In this document: positions 8,732-18,496 of the stretch, piece after piece | How positions within the stretch are numbered: the first letter of the stretch is position 1 | How the letters are laid out: every line of letters begins with the position of its first letter | Assembly: GCF_030848565.1 (NCBI RefSeq) | Contig: NZ_JAVDDV010000009.1 | Coordinates: 62,001 to 126,000 of the forward strand | Source: Natronolimnohabitans sp. A-GB9 | Lineage (GTDB): Archaea > Halobacteriota > Halobacteria > Halobacteriales > Natrialbaceae | Direction: 5' to 3' | Length of the DNA: 64,000 nt | Position numbers and translations under genes: made by a program | Notes under the pieces: generated by a model | The model's input: the letters and a program-made list of their open reading frames with translations, nothing else | Told to the model about the DNA's origin: nothing | Database searches by the model: none

Positions 8732-9235
8732 TCACCGACGGAAGAGACCGAGCACGGCCGAGACGACCGACGTCCCGGAACGGCGGTCTGCTCGTCGCCG
8801 GTGGGCACGCGTCAGATGGAGAACGGTCGCGTATCCGAGAATCGAAAGGACGGTGGCAACGACGACGTTGCCGAGCAACAGTTGCCGAACCGCAAGAGCC
8901 GCGGTTTCACCGGTCGTTGCCTCGTCCCAGGACTCGGCCGCACTCGAACCGAGCAACACGCCACCGACCTGGAAACTGGCGAGATAGACCGCGGGTTTTA
9001 CGAACGGGTTGAGAACGGCGACGGAGGCGAAGATCGCTGGTTTGTTGATCCACGACAGAAGCGAGACGAGAACGAAAAATACCCCGATCGCGAGACCACC
9101 GGTCGGTAGCGCCGTCAGGAACACCCCGATCGCGAAACTCGCGGCGACCTGGCGCGGGGTGTGCTCCTCGCGAAACGCCTCGAGGAGTTTCCGACGGGCG
9201 CGGTCACGGTATCTGGCGAGCCGACTCCGAAGCAT
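8732..9235 (-). CDS. DUF2062 membrane protein
   Basis: 167 residues from the ATG at 9235 (MLRSRLARYRDRARRKLLEA). A GTG two codons earlier is possible, but a TTTTT box sits about 29 nt before the ATG. EEHTPRQVAASFAIGVFLTALP (about 23-45) is the signature of DUF2062: a Thr-Pro-x-x-hydrophobic motif followed by membrane helices and FVKPAVYLASFQVG. Three or four helices are predicted. Members are widespread in bacteria and archaea; their function is not known. Confidence 0.85.
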   Translation of the reverse strand: MLRSRLARYRDRARRKLLEAFREEHTPRQVAASFAIGVFLTALPTGGLAIGVFFVLVSLLSWINKPAIFASVAVLNPFVKPAVYLASFQVGGVLLGSSAAESWDEATTGETAALAVRQLLLGNVVVATVLSILGYATVLHLTRAHRRRADRRSGTSVVSAVLGLFRR

Positions 9236-9399
9236 CCACACAGTTCGTAGAGCACGACCGAGAAAAAGATGTCGAGACCGACCACGAGCAGTGATGTCGG
9301 TTGATCGCGACCGACAATTCGATAACTCGTTGGGTTCGTCGTCCCGGTTTCGAGTCGTCGATCTCGTCCTGACCGCCGTCCGTCAGCCCTAGCACATCC

Positions 9400-9443
9400 C
9401 AGACAGATCGGGGTGTGCCGGGATATCGATACAGCAGTCCGTA

Positions 9444-9446
<3 letters not shown>
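9400..9446. repeat. Family A element, partial, at the glutamate dehydrogenase stop
   Basis: The right end GATACAGCAGTCCGTATCA reads, on the minus strand, TGATACGGACTGCTGTATC, and its TGA is the stop codon of the dehydrogenase. The interior (GCACA...TGTGC) differs from the usual inner stem and a clear second end is missing. Confidence 0.75.
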
Positions 9447-10700
<1,254 letters not shown>

Positions 10701-10886
10701 TGGGTGTAGCTTCTGAGGAAACCGAAATAAGCGTGACGAATGCACCTCATAGTACATAAGTCCCAATATAAGGTGTTCAGATGTAATTATATACTGCAAA
10801 GACGCTAGCGCTGACGCGATCGGTCGGTGACATCGTCAGTATCCCGCTTTACCTTCGAATCCCGACCGCTGGGGTGTTTTCCGGAG

Positions 10887-11780
10887 TTATCGGCTCGTGG
10901 CGTCCTCGGATCGATCGGCCGCAGCGCTTGCTCGCTCCCGAATCCGTTCGGCCTGTGCGATCAGCGGCGCATCGATCATCTCGCCGTCGACCTCGAAGAC
11001 GCCCCGTCCCTCGGCGTCGGCCTCGCGTTTCGCCTCGAGGACGCGATCGGCCCACTCGCGTTCCGATTCGTTTGGCGTAAAGACCTCGTTGATCGGGTCG
11101 ACTTGGGCGGGATGGATCGCTAACTTGCCGTCGTAACCGAGTTGGATCGCGAACTCGGTGTCCTCGCGGAGTCGCTTCTCGTCCTCGAAGTCGGTGACGA
11201 GCGTATCGATCGCCGTACAGTCGGCGGCCGCGGCTGCGGTAACAACGCGCTCGCGCGCATAGAGGACCTCAGTTCCCTCTTCGGTCCGGGTCGCGCCGAG
11301 GTCGGCCGAGAGATCTTCGGCACCGAAGACGAGCGCGTCGGTCGCTCGAGCATCGGCGATCGCCGGTGCCGCGAGCACACCCGCGGCGCTCTCGATCAGC
11401 GCGAAGACCGGCAACGACGCGTCGAACATCGCGAGTTCGTCCGCGAGATCGCGGACGTCCGCAGCCGACCCGACTTTCGGCAACATCACGCTGTCGAGCC
11501 GGAACCCGCTGTTGGGTTCCATCGCCGGCGGTTCGAGGACAGTCTCGAGGTCGTCCAGAAGCATCGACTCGTCGGCGTTGACCCGAAGACACACCTCACA
11601 GTCCGGATCGAAGTCGGGATCGGAAAGCACCTCACGGACCGTCTCGCGCGCCTCCTCCTTGCGTTGGGGAGCGATGGCGTCCTCGAGGTCGAACACGATT
11701 ACGTCCGCGCCGGCCGACGGCGCTTTCCGAAGCATCTCTGGTCGATCGCCGGGTGTAAACAGTACGCTTCTGCGTGCCAT
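10887..11780 (-). CDS. CitE-like HpcH/HpaI aldolase (malyl-CoA/methylmalyl-CoA lyase type)
   Basis: 297 residues. RSVLFTPGDRPEML (4-17), FDLEDAIAP (30-38), ALIESAAGV, FGAEDLSADLG and LAIHPAQVDPINEVFTP are the diagnostic blocks of the citrate lyase beta/malyl-CoA lyase superfamily, with the Glu/Asp pair for Mg2+. No citrate lyase alpha or gamma genes are near, so a stand-alone CoA-thioester lyase is likely. In haloarchaea such proteins take part in the methylaspartate cycle, which also uses glutamate dehydrogenase, the next gene. That link is inference from context. It reads away from the origin. Confidence 0.82.
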   Translation of the reverse strand: MARRSVLFTPGDRPEMLRKAPSAGADVIVFDLEDAIAPQRKEEARETVREVLSDPDFDPDCEVCLRVNADESMLLDDLETVLEPPAMEPNSGFRLDSVMLPKVGSAADVRDLADELAMFDASLPVFALIESAAGVLAAPAIADARATDALVFGAEDLSADLGATRTEEGTEVLYARERVVTAAAAADCTAIDTLVTDFEDEKRLREDTEFAIQLGYDGKLAIHPAQVDPINEVFTPNESEREWADRVLEAKREADAEGRGVFEVDGEMIDAPLIAQAERIRERASAAADRSEDATSR

Positions 11781-11884
11781 ATGCTACCTCCTCGAGCCAC
11801 AACTAAAGGGATATTCGTGTCAGCGGATCGTGCCGGAACACTGACCGGAGACTCCCTGGCAGCGGAGTGTGGCAGGGATCGACG

Positions 11885-11908
11885 GGCACTCCCTGTTCAG
11901 AGTGAAAG
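11885..11908 (-). repeat. ORB repeat 1
   Basis: Minus-strand TTTCACTCTGAA (core 11896-11907) followed by CAGGGAGTG. It is the leftmost initiator-binding repeat of the origin. Confidence 0.8.
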
Positions 11909-11938
11909 CCGTCGGCGGATATCGTGGGTGATGACGGA

Positions 11939-11960
11939 CCCCCGCCGTTCAGAGTGAAAC
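11939..11960 (-). repeat. ORB repeat 2
   Basis: Minus-strand GTTTCACTCTGAACGGCGGG, core 11948-11959, the same orientation as repeat 1 and 52 bp from it. Confidence 0.8.
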
Positions 11961-12000
11961 GGATCGGACGGGCTACAGGTGTCCTGACAGGGAGGGGATC

Positions 12001-12023
12001 TTTCACTCTGAAAGAGGGGTGTT
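12001..12023 (+). repeat. ORB repeat 3
   Basis: Plus-strand TTTCACTCTGAAAGAGGGGT, core 12001-12012, with the G-rich tail to the right. The orientation is opposite to repeats 1 and 2. Confidence 0.8.
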
Positions 12024-12119
12024 GTCGTCGTACTATCGGTTAGATCAAAGTGAACGTACGGTTTCAGGGTCGAAGGGAGCGATCCTTGGACGACTCGGTG
12101 GGGAGGACAAGTACGTTAC

Positions 12120-12147
12120 CACCCCCACCCCCGATTCAGAGTGAAAA
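12120..12147 (-). repeat. ORB repeat 4, long form, left of the A/T-rich element
   Basis: Minus-strand core TTTCACTCTGAA (12135-12146), followed by a long G string TCGGGGGTGGGGGT. It is almost identical to repeat 5 in inverted orientation and borders the A/T-rich segment on the left. Confidence 0.85.
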
Positions 12148-12230
12148 GCGGTAACTGGGGAGGGGAGGGTGGGAGAGTCCCGATAACGAACGATAACTCG
12201 AGGATGAGAGACGACACGAGTTGACTCTGG

Positions 12231-12400
12231 CATATATTTATTCTCCTACAGGATTCTTTATCCCCTATCATAAGATATAATACTACTATACTAGCTAGTT
12301 GAGTGACTACTACTGGTACGATAACTAGTACGGGAACTAATCGAGAAATGACGGAGATAATTGAAAGACTATTGTTGACATAGTCTTGTGAACAATTATC
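12231..12400. other. A/T-rich probable DNA unwinding element
   Basis: This stretch is far richer in A and T than its surroundings, with runs such as CATATATTTATTC and AAGATATAATACTACTATAC. It also holds an 8-bp inverted repeat AAGACTAT / ATAGTCTT (12365-12387). It lies between the two long inverted ORBs at 12120 and 12693. Confidence 0.8.
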
Positions 12401-12549
12401 TACTAGGTCAGTTTCCGTTTCGTTCCGTCTCTCGGGTTGGTCCCTACGGCTCCCGTCGTTCCGGTTCGGTGCGTTGCTGGTTCGTCTCTTTCGTTGTGGA
12501 TTCGCCGCATTGTGAGTTCGTCTCCCTCTAGTGGCGGTCCACGCCTGCA

Positions 12550-12593
12550 CTGCTGGGTCGAATCCTGCGGTGTCGTCCGATTCGACCCAGCAG
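12550..12593. repeat. Perfect 15-bp inverted repeat inside oriC
   Basis: CTGCTGGGTCGAATC (12550-12564) and its exact complement (12579-12593) with a 14-nt spacer. It could form a cruciform or bind a dimeric protein. It is unlike the ORBs and unlike repeat families A and B. Confidence 0.8.
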
Positions 12594-12692
12594 TCGACGG
12601 GTGGAACGGTACTAGTATCAACTGAAACTGTTTGCATACCGATCGCACGGCTTTCGCTTCGCTCCCCACTGCCACCCCACCCTCGAGCGCCG

Positions 12693-12720
12693 TTTCACTC
12701 TGAATCGGGGGTGGGGGTCC
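12693..12720 (+). repeat. ORB repeat 5, long form, right of the A/T-rich element
   Basis: Plus-strand TTTCACTCTGAA (12693-12704), followed by TCGGGGGTGGGGGTCC. It is the inverted twin of repeat 4. Confidence 0.85.
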
Positions 12721-12864
12721 CCGACGACGTGTTTCTTCCGTTCCTCCGGACCGTACTACGGGAGCCAGTTACCGATCGTCGCTGTTCAGTCTGCATCCGG
12801 GACCGATCACTCTCGAGTCGAACCGTCCGAAAAGAGGGCTCTCAGGCGATTTTGGCGTTGAATA

Positions 12865-12875
12865 TCAGTCTGAAC
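12865..12875 (+). promoter_or_regulatory. Short ORB-like box in the cdc6 promoter
   Basis: TCAGTCTGAAC, 14 bp upstream of the TATA-like TTTATT at 12889. The same TCAGTCTGAAC core occurs in the ORB at 14240. Its place at the BRE position suggests the initiator may repress its own gene; this is inference. Confidence 0.5.
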
Positions 12876-12888
12876 TACCTTCCATAGA

Positions 12889-12894
12889 TTTATT
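12889..12894 (+). promoter_or_regulatory. TATA-like box of orc1/cdc6
   Basis: TTTATT, centred 27-28 nt before the ATG at 12919, matching a leaderless transcript that begins at that ATG. The earlier ATG at 12895 overlaps the end of this box and would lie upstream of the expected transcription start. Confidence 0.6.
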
Positions 12895-12918
12895 ATGTCC
12901 GTCTTCGAGGTCCGAGAT

Positions 12919-14208
12919 ATGGCTGAACAGGCAGGGGACCCGCTGTTCAAATCACACGATCCGATCTTCAATCGGAAGGAACTCCTCCACGTCGGTCACG
13001 TTCCCGACGAGGATCGGATCGTCGGCCGGGACGACGAGATCGAGTCCGTCGCCGCCGAGGTTGGCGCGATCACGCGCGGTGATCCGCCCAACAACGTGAT
13101 GATCTACGGCAAGACCGGTACCGGCAAGAGTCTCATCTCCCGACACGTCGCGACGCGAGCCCAGGACGCTGCCCACGGCAACGAGATCGACTGCGGTGTG
13201 CTTTACGTCGACTGTTCGGAAGCGAACACGGAGACTCGTGCGACGCGACAACTGGCGCTCAGTCTGAAAGATCAGACCGACTACCGGGAGAACATTCCGG
13301 TCCGGGGCGTCGGCACGATGGAGTATTACCAGCACATCTGGGCGATCCTCGAGGAGTTTTTCGATGCGGTCATCGTCATCTTAGACGAGATCGACAAACT
13401 GGACAACAGCAACATTCTGATGCAACTCTCCCGGGCCCGGGAAGCACAGAAGACGAGCGCGTACATCGGCGTTATCGGCATCAGTAACAAGGTCAAATAC
13501 CGCGAGACGCTTGACGAACGCATCGACAGCAGCTTCGGCCATCGGGAGCTGTTCTTCCATCCCTACGACGCCTCCCAGCTCCGGGAGATCATGCGCAACC
13601 GCGAGGACGCCTTCCAGCCCGGCGTTTTAGAGGACGGAACGATCGAACTCTGTGCGGCACTGGCGGCCAAGAAACACGGCGACGCCCGAAAAGCGATCGA
13701 GATCCTGAAGGAGGCGGGTGAACTCGCCCGCCGCACCGGTTCGGAGACCGTCGCGGAGGACCACATCAAACAGGCCCAGGAGGTCGCCGAGATCAACCGG
13801 ATCGAGGAATTGACAAGCGGCGCGACGGTCCACGCCAAACTCGCTCTCTATGCCCTGGCGAGTCACATCATCACCGGCGAACGGGAGACCTACAAGACCC
13901 GCGAGATCTACGAACGCTACGTCGACATCTGCGAACTCGTCGCGACTGATCCGATCACCGAGAACGGACTCTACCGACAGCTCAAAGAACAGGCCTTCCT
14001 CGGTGTCATCGAGTCCGAGAAGACTGGCGGCGGCCGCTCGCAGGGGAGCTACCTCCTCCACCGACTCGTCACCGATCCAAAACACATCGTCAAGGCCGTC
14101 CGTCGTGACGCCTCCCTCGAGGAAGTACCACCCTACGAACGACTCGCCGAGACCGGAAGCGGATCCGCGATGCGGGATCGCGACGTCGACCTCTCTTCGT
14201 TTTCTTGA
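12919..14208 (+). CDS. orc1: Orc1/Cdc6 replication initiator
   Basis: 429 residues from the ATG at 12919 (MAEQAGDPLFKSHDPIFNRK). An ATG eight codons earlier (12895) is possible, but the TATA box position favours this one. AAA+ ATPase: Walker A GKTGTGKS, Walker B VILDEIDKLD, sensor 1 GVIGISNKV, and an arginine-bearing lid domain. The last about 100 residues form the winged-helix DNA-binding domain (TYKTREIYERYVDIC...GRSQGSYLLHRL). It recognises ORB repeats and loads the helicase. The adjacent repeat-rich region is its probable target. Several cdc6 paralogues usually exist in a haloarchaeal genome; which one this is cannot be decided here. Confidence 0.95.
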   Translation: MAEQAGDPLFKSHDPIFNRKELLHVGHVPDEDRIVGRDDEIESVAAEVGAITRGDPPNNVMIYGKTGTGKSLISRHVATRAQDAAHGNEIDCGVLYVDCSEANTETRATRQLALSLKDQTDYRENIPVRGVGTMEYYQHIWAILEEFFDAVIVILDEIDKLDNSNILMQLSRAREAQKTSAYIGVIGISNKVKYRETLDERIDSSFGHRELFFHPYDASQLREIMRNREDAFQPGVLEDGTIELCAALAAKKHGDARKAIEILKEAGELARRTGSETVAEDHIKQAQEVAEINRIEELTSGATVHAKLALYALASHIITGERETYKTREIYERYVDICELVATDPITENGLYRQLKEQAFLGVIESEKTGGGRSQGSYLLHRLVTDPKHIVKAVRRDASLEEVPPYERLAETGSGSAMRDRDVDLSSFS

Positions 14209-14239
14209 CACTCTCCCATCCGGGCGATCGATCGACCGA

Positions 14240-14268
14240 TTTCAGTCTGAACGAGGGGTGTGGGAGGG
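14240..14268 (+). repeat. ORB repeat 6, downstream of cdc6
   Basis: TTTCAGTCTGAACGAGGGGT followed by GTGGGAGGG. It carries G in place of C in the core compared with repeats 1-5. It lies 32 bp after the cdc6 stop, so the origin's binding sites flank the initiator gene on both sides. Confidence 0.75.
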
Positions 14269-14324
14269 AAGACCGTACGCCGTCGGATCCGTGGTTACTG
14301 TCTGATAGTAGACTGGAATCGACG

Positions 14325-15053
14325 TCAACTCGTCGTCATCTCGAGTGGCGGCGCCAGTCCCTCAGTGCCGGGAACGACGTGAAAGACGAACAGCAGGTAG
14401 TAGAGGGAGACGGCGAGGATCACGACACCGACGAGACGGTTGATCGTCCGCCTGTGACGGGCGAGCGTTCGGGTCACACGCCGGCTGTAGGGCTGGGAGA
14501 GCAGTGCGAACGCGAGCAGCGGCGCGCCGATCCCCAGTCCGAACGCGATGAAGCCGGCCAGGACCTCGAGTTGCGAATCGAACGCCGGAAACGCGACCGT
14601 CGAGCGGCTGAAAAACAGTGCGATCAGTCCCGGATTACACGGGATAACGATCGCACCGAAGAAGAACCCGTATCCAAACGCCGACGCCGTCGGATACCGA
14701 CTGTGTGGCGGTTCGATCGTCGGGAGCCGGGCGAAGCCGTTGGGTGCGAAAAGAAGCATCACACCGACGACGGCTAACGCGCCAAACGCCGCCGGCGAGA
14801 CGCGTTCGACGGCACCCGCGACCCCACCGCCGAAGACGACGGTCCACAGGAGCCCGACGACAGCCATGAACGCGATGACTCCGGCGACGACGAGAACGCC
14901 GAGAACGGCGACGGGTGGCCCTCGGTCGCTTTCGCCGGTCGAGGCCACGTACGCGAGAAAGGACGGATACAACGGCAGGACACACGTCGCAGTCAGCGGC
15001 GTCGCGAGACCAATCAGGAAAAACTCGAGGAGGGCGCTGGCTGTCGACGTCAT
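14325..15053 (-). CDS. ccdA: CcdA/DsbD-type thiol-disulfide membrane transporter
   Basis: 242 residues with six predicted membrane helices. The two redox cysteines typical of CcdA are present in TATCVLPLYP (22-31) and VIPCNPGLIA (about 137-146), each followed by a Pro. Such proteins pass electrons from cytoplasmic thioredoxin to extracytoplasmic thioredoxin-like partners. The next gene upstream (15171-15854, same strand) encodes a membrane-anchored thioredoxin-fold lipoprotein with a CxxC motif, the natural partner. The gap is 117 bp, so an operon is possible. Confidence 0.88.
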   Translation of the reverse strand: MTSTASALLEFFLIGLATPLTATCVLPLYPSFLAYVASTGESDRGPPVAVLGVLVVAGVIAFMAVVGLLWTVVFGGGVAGAVERVSPAAFGALAVVGVMLLFAPNGFARLPTIEPPHSRYPTASAFGYGFFFGAIVIPCNPGLIALFFSRSTVAFPAFDSQLEVLAGFIAFGLGIGAPLLAFALLSQPYSRRVTRTLARHRRTINRLVGVVILAVSLYYLLFVFHVVPGTEGLAPPLEMTTS

Positions 15054-15170
15054 CGGCTTCCCTTGGCTACCGGTCTTGCCGACCGTATCGAGGGCGTTCG
15101 GTAACCGTTAGCATAGATCGACAGCGTCCGGAACCTACTAGCTCCCACCATCAGTCCTAGACACCGTCGT

Positions 15171-15854
15171 TCAACAGACATCCGCTATAACCGATTCTAA
15201 CGGCTCTGCATTGACGACTTTATCGAGTCGGTACGTCTCGCCGTCCGGACAGGTGACCACGACCGGTGATCGTGCGGCGCTGGCGGCGTCTTGACCGAAG
15301 TCAGAAACGAGACTGCCGATCACTGGTTCCGGTGACACGCCGAACCGCCAGTCGAACTCGTTGTCGTCCACGTAGCTCCGGAGGTCGTCGGTGTCGGTCG
15401 CGGGATCGATCGTCAGATCGACGATTTCGACGTCTACGCCGTCGCTTCCGTCGAGGTCGTCGAAGTCGCGTTGCTGGCTGTGACAGGCCGCACAGCCTCT
15501 CGTGAACGTGTGGACGACGACCGGTCGATCGAAGTCAGCGATAGCGAACTCCTCTCCGGTCGTCACGTCCTCGAGTGTCGTCGTCCGCCAGGTCGCGTCC
15601 GGATCGACATCGACCGCCTCGGGGTCTGGTTCGTCTTCGTCGTCGTCGCCATCGTCGTCACCGATACAGCCCGCGAGTGCGACCACAGATCCTCCGCCGA
15701 CCGCCTGCAGGACGTTCCGACGGCCGACCGAACGGTTCCATCTGTCGTCCGGGGCCCTCCGTCCGTCGTCCGGGACCCTCCGCCCGTCGTCCGGGACCCG
15801 TTGCCCAGCGTTCGGATCGTCCCCTCGAGCGGCAGGGTTCCGTTCGGTATCCAT
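15171..15854 (-). CDS. Tat lipoprotein with thioredoxin fold (TlpA/SCO-like)
   Basis: 227 residues from the ATG at 15854. The N-terminal 35 residues include three near-copies of VPDDGR, from a short tandem DNA repeat. RRNVLQAVGG leads into the lipobox ALAGC. The mature domain (about 75-225) has TFTRGCAACHSQQ, a CxxC redox site, and a cis-Pro region SPVVVTCPDG, as in TlpA/SCO proteins. It probably reduces or oxidises extracytoplasmic thiols, with CcdA as electron donor. A CTATTGTT box 29 nt upstream of the ATG supports this start over the in-frame ATG at 15884. Confidence 0.82.
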   Translation of the reverse strand: MDTERNPAARGDDPNAGQRVPDDGRRVPDDGRRAPDDRWNRSVGRRNVLQAVGGGSVVALAGCIGDDDGDDDEDEPDPEAVDVDPDATWRTTTLEDVTTGEEFAIADFDRPVVVHTFTRGCAACHSQQRDFDDLDGSDGVDVEIVDLTIDPATDTDDLRSYVDDNEFDWRFGVSPEPVIGSLVSDFGQDAASAARSPVVVTCPDGETYRLDKVVNAEPLESVIADVC

Positions 15855-15879
15855 CGATCGATAGCTAGGGTTTCCAAGT

Positions 15880-15887
15880 AACAATAG
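15880..15887 (-). promoter_or_regulatory. TATA-like box of the thioredoxin lipoprotein gene
   Basis: Minus-strand CTATTGTT, centred 29 nt upstream of the ATG at 15854, in otherwise GC-rich DNA. It would also serve ccdA if the two genes form an operon. Confidence 0.4.
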
Positions 15888-15975
15888 TTCTGGTACGGCC
15901 CTCGAGTCTCCACCTCGAAGGCTTTCGGCGAGGGTCTCGAACGCCGGCGCTCCGACGGGAGACGGAGGTCCCCGG

Positions 15976-17250
15976 TTACGGCCAGAGACCGCGAGCCTCG
16001 TGGCCCTCAGCGATCCGCTCGAGGGCTACGATGTAGGTCGCGTCCCGCCAGGTCACGTCCCGGGTGTCGTACTCCTTGCGGATGGCCTCCCAGGCGCTGC
16101 ACATCTCCGCCTCGAGTTCATCGTTGACGCGCTCTACGCTCCACTTGCGACGGTTGATGTCCTGGAGCCACTCGAAGTAACTGACCGTCACGCCGCCGGC
16201 GTTGGCGACGATATCGGGGATCACGGGAATCTCCCGCTCCTCGAAGATCCGATCAGCGTCGGAGGTCGCTGGGCCGTTAGCTCCTTCGACGATCATGTCG
16301 GCGCTGACTTCGCGAGCGTTCATACCGGTCAGGACGTTCCCGATCGCGGCCGGAATGAGCACGTCGACGTCGAGTTCGAGCAACTGTTCGTTCGTGAGCG
16401 ATTCGGGGGCGTCGTAGCCCGACACCATTCCCGGCCGCTCGTCGTGATCCTCGACGTCGGTCGTATCGAGCCCGTCGGGATCGTAGATCGCGCCGTCGAC
16501 GTCCGAGACGGCGACGACGGACGCTCCAAGGTCGTCGAGATAGCGAGCAGCGTTGGCGCCGACGCTCCCGAATCCCTGGACGGCGACGGTCGTCTCTGCG
16601 GGATCCCAGCCGTAGTAGTCCATCGCCTCTCGAGTGATGATACCGACGCTGCGACCCGGCGCTTCTTCGCGACCGTAGGAGCCGCCGACGACCGGCGGTT
16701 TGCCGGTGACGATGCCAGGCGAGGTCTCGCCTTCCTGCATCGAGTAGGCGTCCATAAACCACGCCATCGTCGCGGGATCGGTTCCCATATCGGGCGCCGG
16801 GATGTCCTTCATCGGCCCGATCACCGGGCGAAGTTCCTCGGCGAACCGACGCGTGAGTCGTTCTTTCTCGTCGTCGCTGAGATCTTTCGGATCGACGACG
16901 ACGCCGCCTTTCCCACCGCCAAAGGGGATGTCCATCACTGCACACTTCCAGGTCATCCACATCGCGAGCCCGACACACTCCTCTTCGGTGACGCCGGGAT
17001 GATAGCGAAGGCCACCCTTGTAGGGACCGCGAACGTTGTCGTGGTGGGCCCGATACCCGGTGAGCATCTCCCGGCTCCCGTCGTCTCGCTCGAGCGGGAT
17101 CGTCACCCGATAGACGTCTTTCGGATACCGAAGCCGATCGACGATCCCCTCGTCGACGTCGAGGTGGGTCGCTGCGCGCTCGAGTTGGCGGCGGGCTGTT
17201 TCGACGGCACTTTCCTCCGCGTGGTCCGATTGTGACTCGTCCGCTGTCAT
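15976..17250 (-). CDS. gdhA: Glutamate dehydrogenase, copy 2
   Basis: 424 residues from the ATG at 17250 ([14 protein letters not shown]); the longer reading frame adds 34 residues with no family resemblance. [12 protein letters not shown], the catalytic Lys in PFGGGKGGV, the nucleotide-binding [13 protein letters not shown] and the C-terminal [13 protein letters not shown] are all present. It differs from copy 1 at most variable positions, so the two are old paralogues, perhaps with different NAD/NADP use or catabolic versus anabolic roles (inference). Confidence 0.92.
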   Translation of the reverse strand: MTADESQSDHAEESAVETARRQLERAATHLDVDEGIVDRLRYPKDVYRVTIPLERDDGSREMLTGYRAHHDNVRGPYKGGLRYHPGVTEEECVGLAMWMTWKCAVMDIPFGGGKGGVVVDPKDLSDDEKERLTRRFAEELRPVIGPMKDIPAPDMGTDPATMAWFMDAYSMQEGETSPGIVTGKPPVVGGSYGREEAPGRSVGIITREAMDYYGWDPAETTVAVQGFGSVGANAARYLDDLGASVVAVSDVDGAIYDPDGLDTTDVEDHDERPGMVSGYDAPESLTNEQLLELDVDVLIPAAIGNVLTGMNAREVSADMIVEGANGPATSDADRIFEEREIPVIPDIVANAGGVTVSYFEWLQDINRRKWSVERVNDELEAEMCSAWEAIRKEYDTRDVTWRDATYIVALERIAEGHEARGLWP

Positions 17251-17434
17251 AATAGGGGGCCCGCTGGAAACGCGGTCGAGGTCCGGCGCTGTCGGAACCG
17301 CGACTCGAGGGTCGACGACCGACCACGTCGTGTCCGGACCGGACGACCGCACCGAGACGGGTCGTAGCCTATCTCTCGTCGAGAGCGGGCAAAACCCTTT
17401 GCACTGCAGTCGTCTGTGTGGTCTGCGTTCGATT

Positions 17435-17497
17435 CCGTATCTTGATACGGACTACTGTAGCGACTCTCGTCACACTACTGTAGCGACTCTCGTCACA
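17435..17497. repeat. Family A ends in head-to-head contact, with a 23-bp tandem duplication
   Basis: CCGTATCTTGATACGG (17435-17450) is a perfect palindrome made of two element ends. The right one continues GACTACTGTAGC. A unit CTACTGTAGCGACTCTCGTC plus ACA then occurs twice in direct tandem (17452-17474 and 17475-17497). It looks like a rearranged remnant of one or two copies. Confidence 0.7.
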
Positions 17498-17587
17498 CCC
17501 GTGATCCGTCTCCAGTTGCCCGATAAATCTTACAGCAGACTGTACGAGACAGCTATTCTTTTGTCGTCGCTCCCCAATTTCGAACCG

Positions 17588-18364
17588 ATGAACGAATCGA
17601 CGGCCGCGTCACGTGGGAGCGGCGCCGACGGCAGCGAAGGGCAACCGATCGACGACTCGTCGTCCGGCGTCGGTCTCGAGTGGCTCTCGCTGGCCGACGA
17701 CGAGTCGGTGTTGTGGGCCGGCGGCCCCGACCGTCGCACGGTTTTGCCGGCGGCGAGTTCACTCGTTCTCCCGGCACTCGCACTCGTCGCCGTTCCGTTC
17801 GAACCCGTAGCGGCGCTCGTCGCCGCCGTGCTCCTGGCGCTGGTGACGCTGCCGATCGTCGGCTGGGTCCTCCTGCAGGTTCGCAACACGGACTACGTCG
17901 TCACCACCAGCGGCCTCTACGAGAAACGCGGTGTCCTCTCGCGGGACGTCAAACGGATCGACTTCGAGAAGGTACAGAATACGGCATACAATCAGAGCGC
18001 ACTCGGGACGTGGCTGGGATACGGCGACGTCGAGGTGAGTTCGGCCGGCGGCGCCGGCGTCGAAATGCGGTTCCGATCGATCTCGAACCCACACGAGATT
18101 CAGCAACTGATCAGCAGCCGCGTCACGGCAGTTCGGGCCAGCGACCGCCGGAACGAAGGGGACACCGCTGGCTCCTCGGACGAAGTTCTCGAGGAAATCC
18201 TCGCGGAACTGCGAGCGATCCGGACGCACCTCGAGGACGACGCTACCGCGAGTACGACTCACGGGTCGTTGGCGAATCGACCACCGGACGCGGGGGAAGG
18301 TAAAGGAGATGAAGCGGGAATCACGTTCGAACGCGAGTCGGCGGACACTGATCTCACGGAGTAG
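17588..18364 (+). CDS. bPH2 (DUF304/YdbT-like) membrane protein
   Basis: 258 residues from the ATG at 17588. A disordered acidic N-terminus (1-35) is followed by two membrane helices (about 55-95), then the bacterial PH-like fold YVVTTSGLYEKRGVLSRDVKRI...VEVSSAGGAGVEMRFRSI (about 102-170), the hallmark of bPH2 proteins. The C-terminal 80 residues include a short amphipathic helix EVLEEILAELRAIRTHL, seen in oligomerising family members. The domain faces the cytoplasm. Its job is not known. There is no operon partner. Confidence 0.85.
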   Translation: MNESTAASRGSGADGSEGQPIDDSSSGVGLEWLSLADDESVLWAGGPDRRTVLPAASSLVLPALALVAVPFEPVAALVAAVLLALVTLPIVGWVLLQVRNTDYVVTTSGLYEKRGVLSRDVKRIDFEKVQNTAYNQSALGTWLGYGDVEVSSAGGAGVEMRFRSISNPHEIQQLISSRVTAVRASDRRNEGDTAGSSDEVLEEILAELRAIRTHLEDDATASTTHGSLANRPPDAGEGKGDEAGITFERESADTDLTE

Positions 18365-18496
18365 GTCCCACTCCGGATTCGTCGTCGGTCGTCCATCCGG
18401 GTCCGTCCCACTGTGGATTCGCTGCCGGCTGTCCACTCGAGTTCGTGGCTCTACTTCACCGTTCCACCGCAACCACCATCGAGACCCTACGCTTCA

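Larger units (their letters stand above)
11781..12918. other. Replication origin region (oriC) beside orc1/cdc6
   Basis: About 1.1 kb without a credible gene. It contains five full ORB-type repeats around the core TTTCACTCTGAA with G-rich flanks. Three are on the minus strand (11896, 11948, 12135) and two on the plus strand (12001, 12693). A related half-length box lies at 12865, and another full ORB lies beyond cdc6. A strongly A/T-rich segment at about 12231-12400 (ATATATTTA, AAGATATAATACTAC) is the probable unwinding element. The copies at 12135 and 12693 are nearly identical and inverted, flanking the A/T-rich part. This is the standard layout of a haloarchaeal origin bound by Orc1/Cdc6. 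Confidence 0.9.

Noticed and set aside
16000-17235. A 411-codon frame antisense to glutamate dehydrogenase copy 2
   Set aside because: A shadow of a well-recognised enzyme gene, with no motif of its own.
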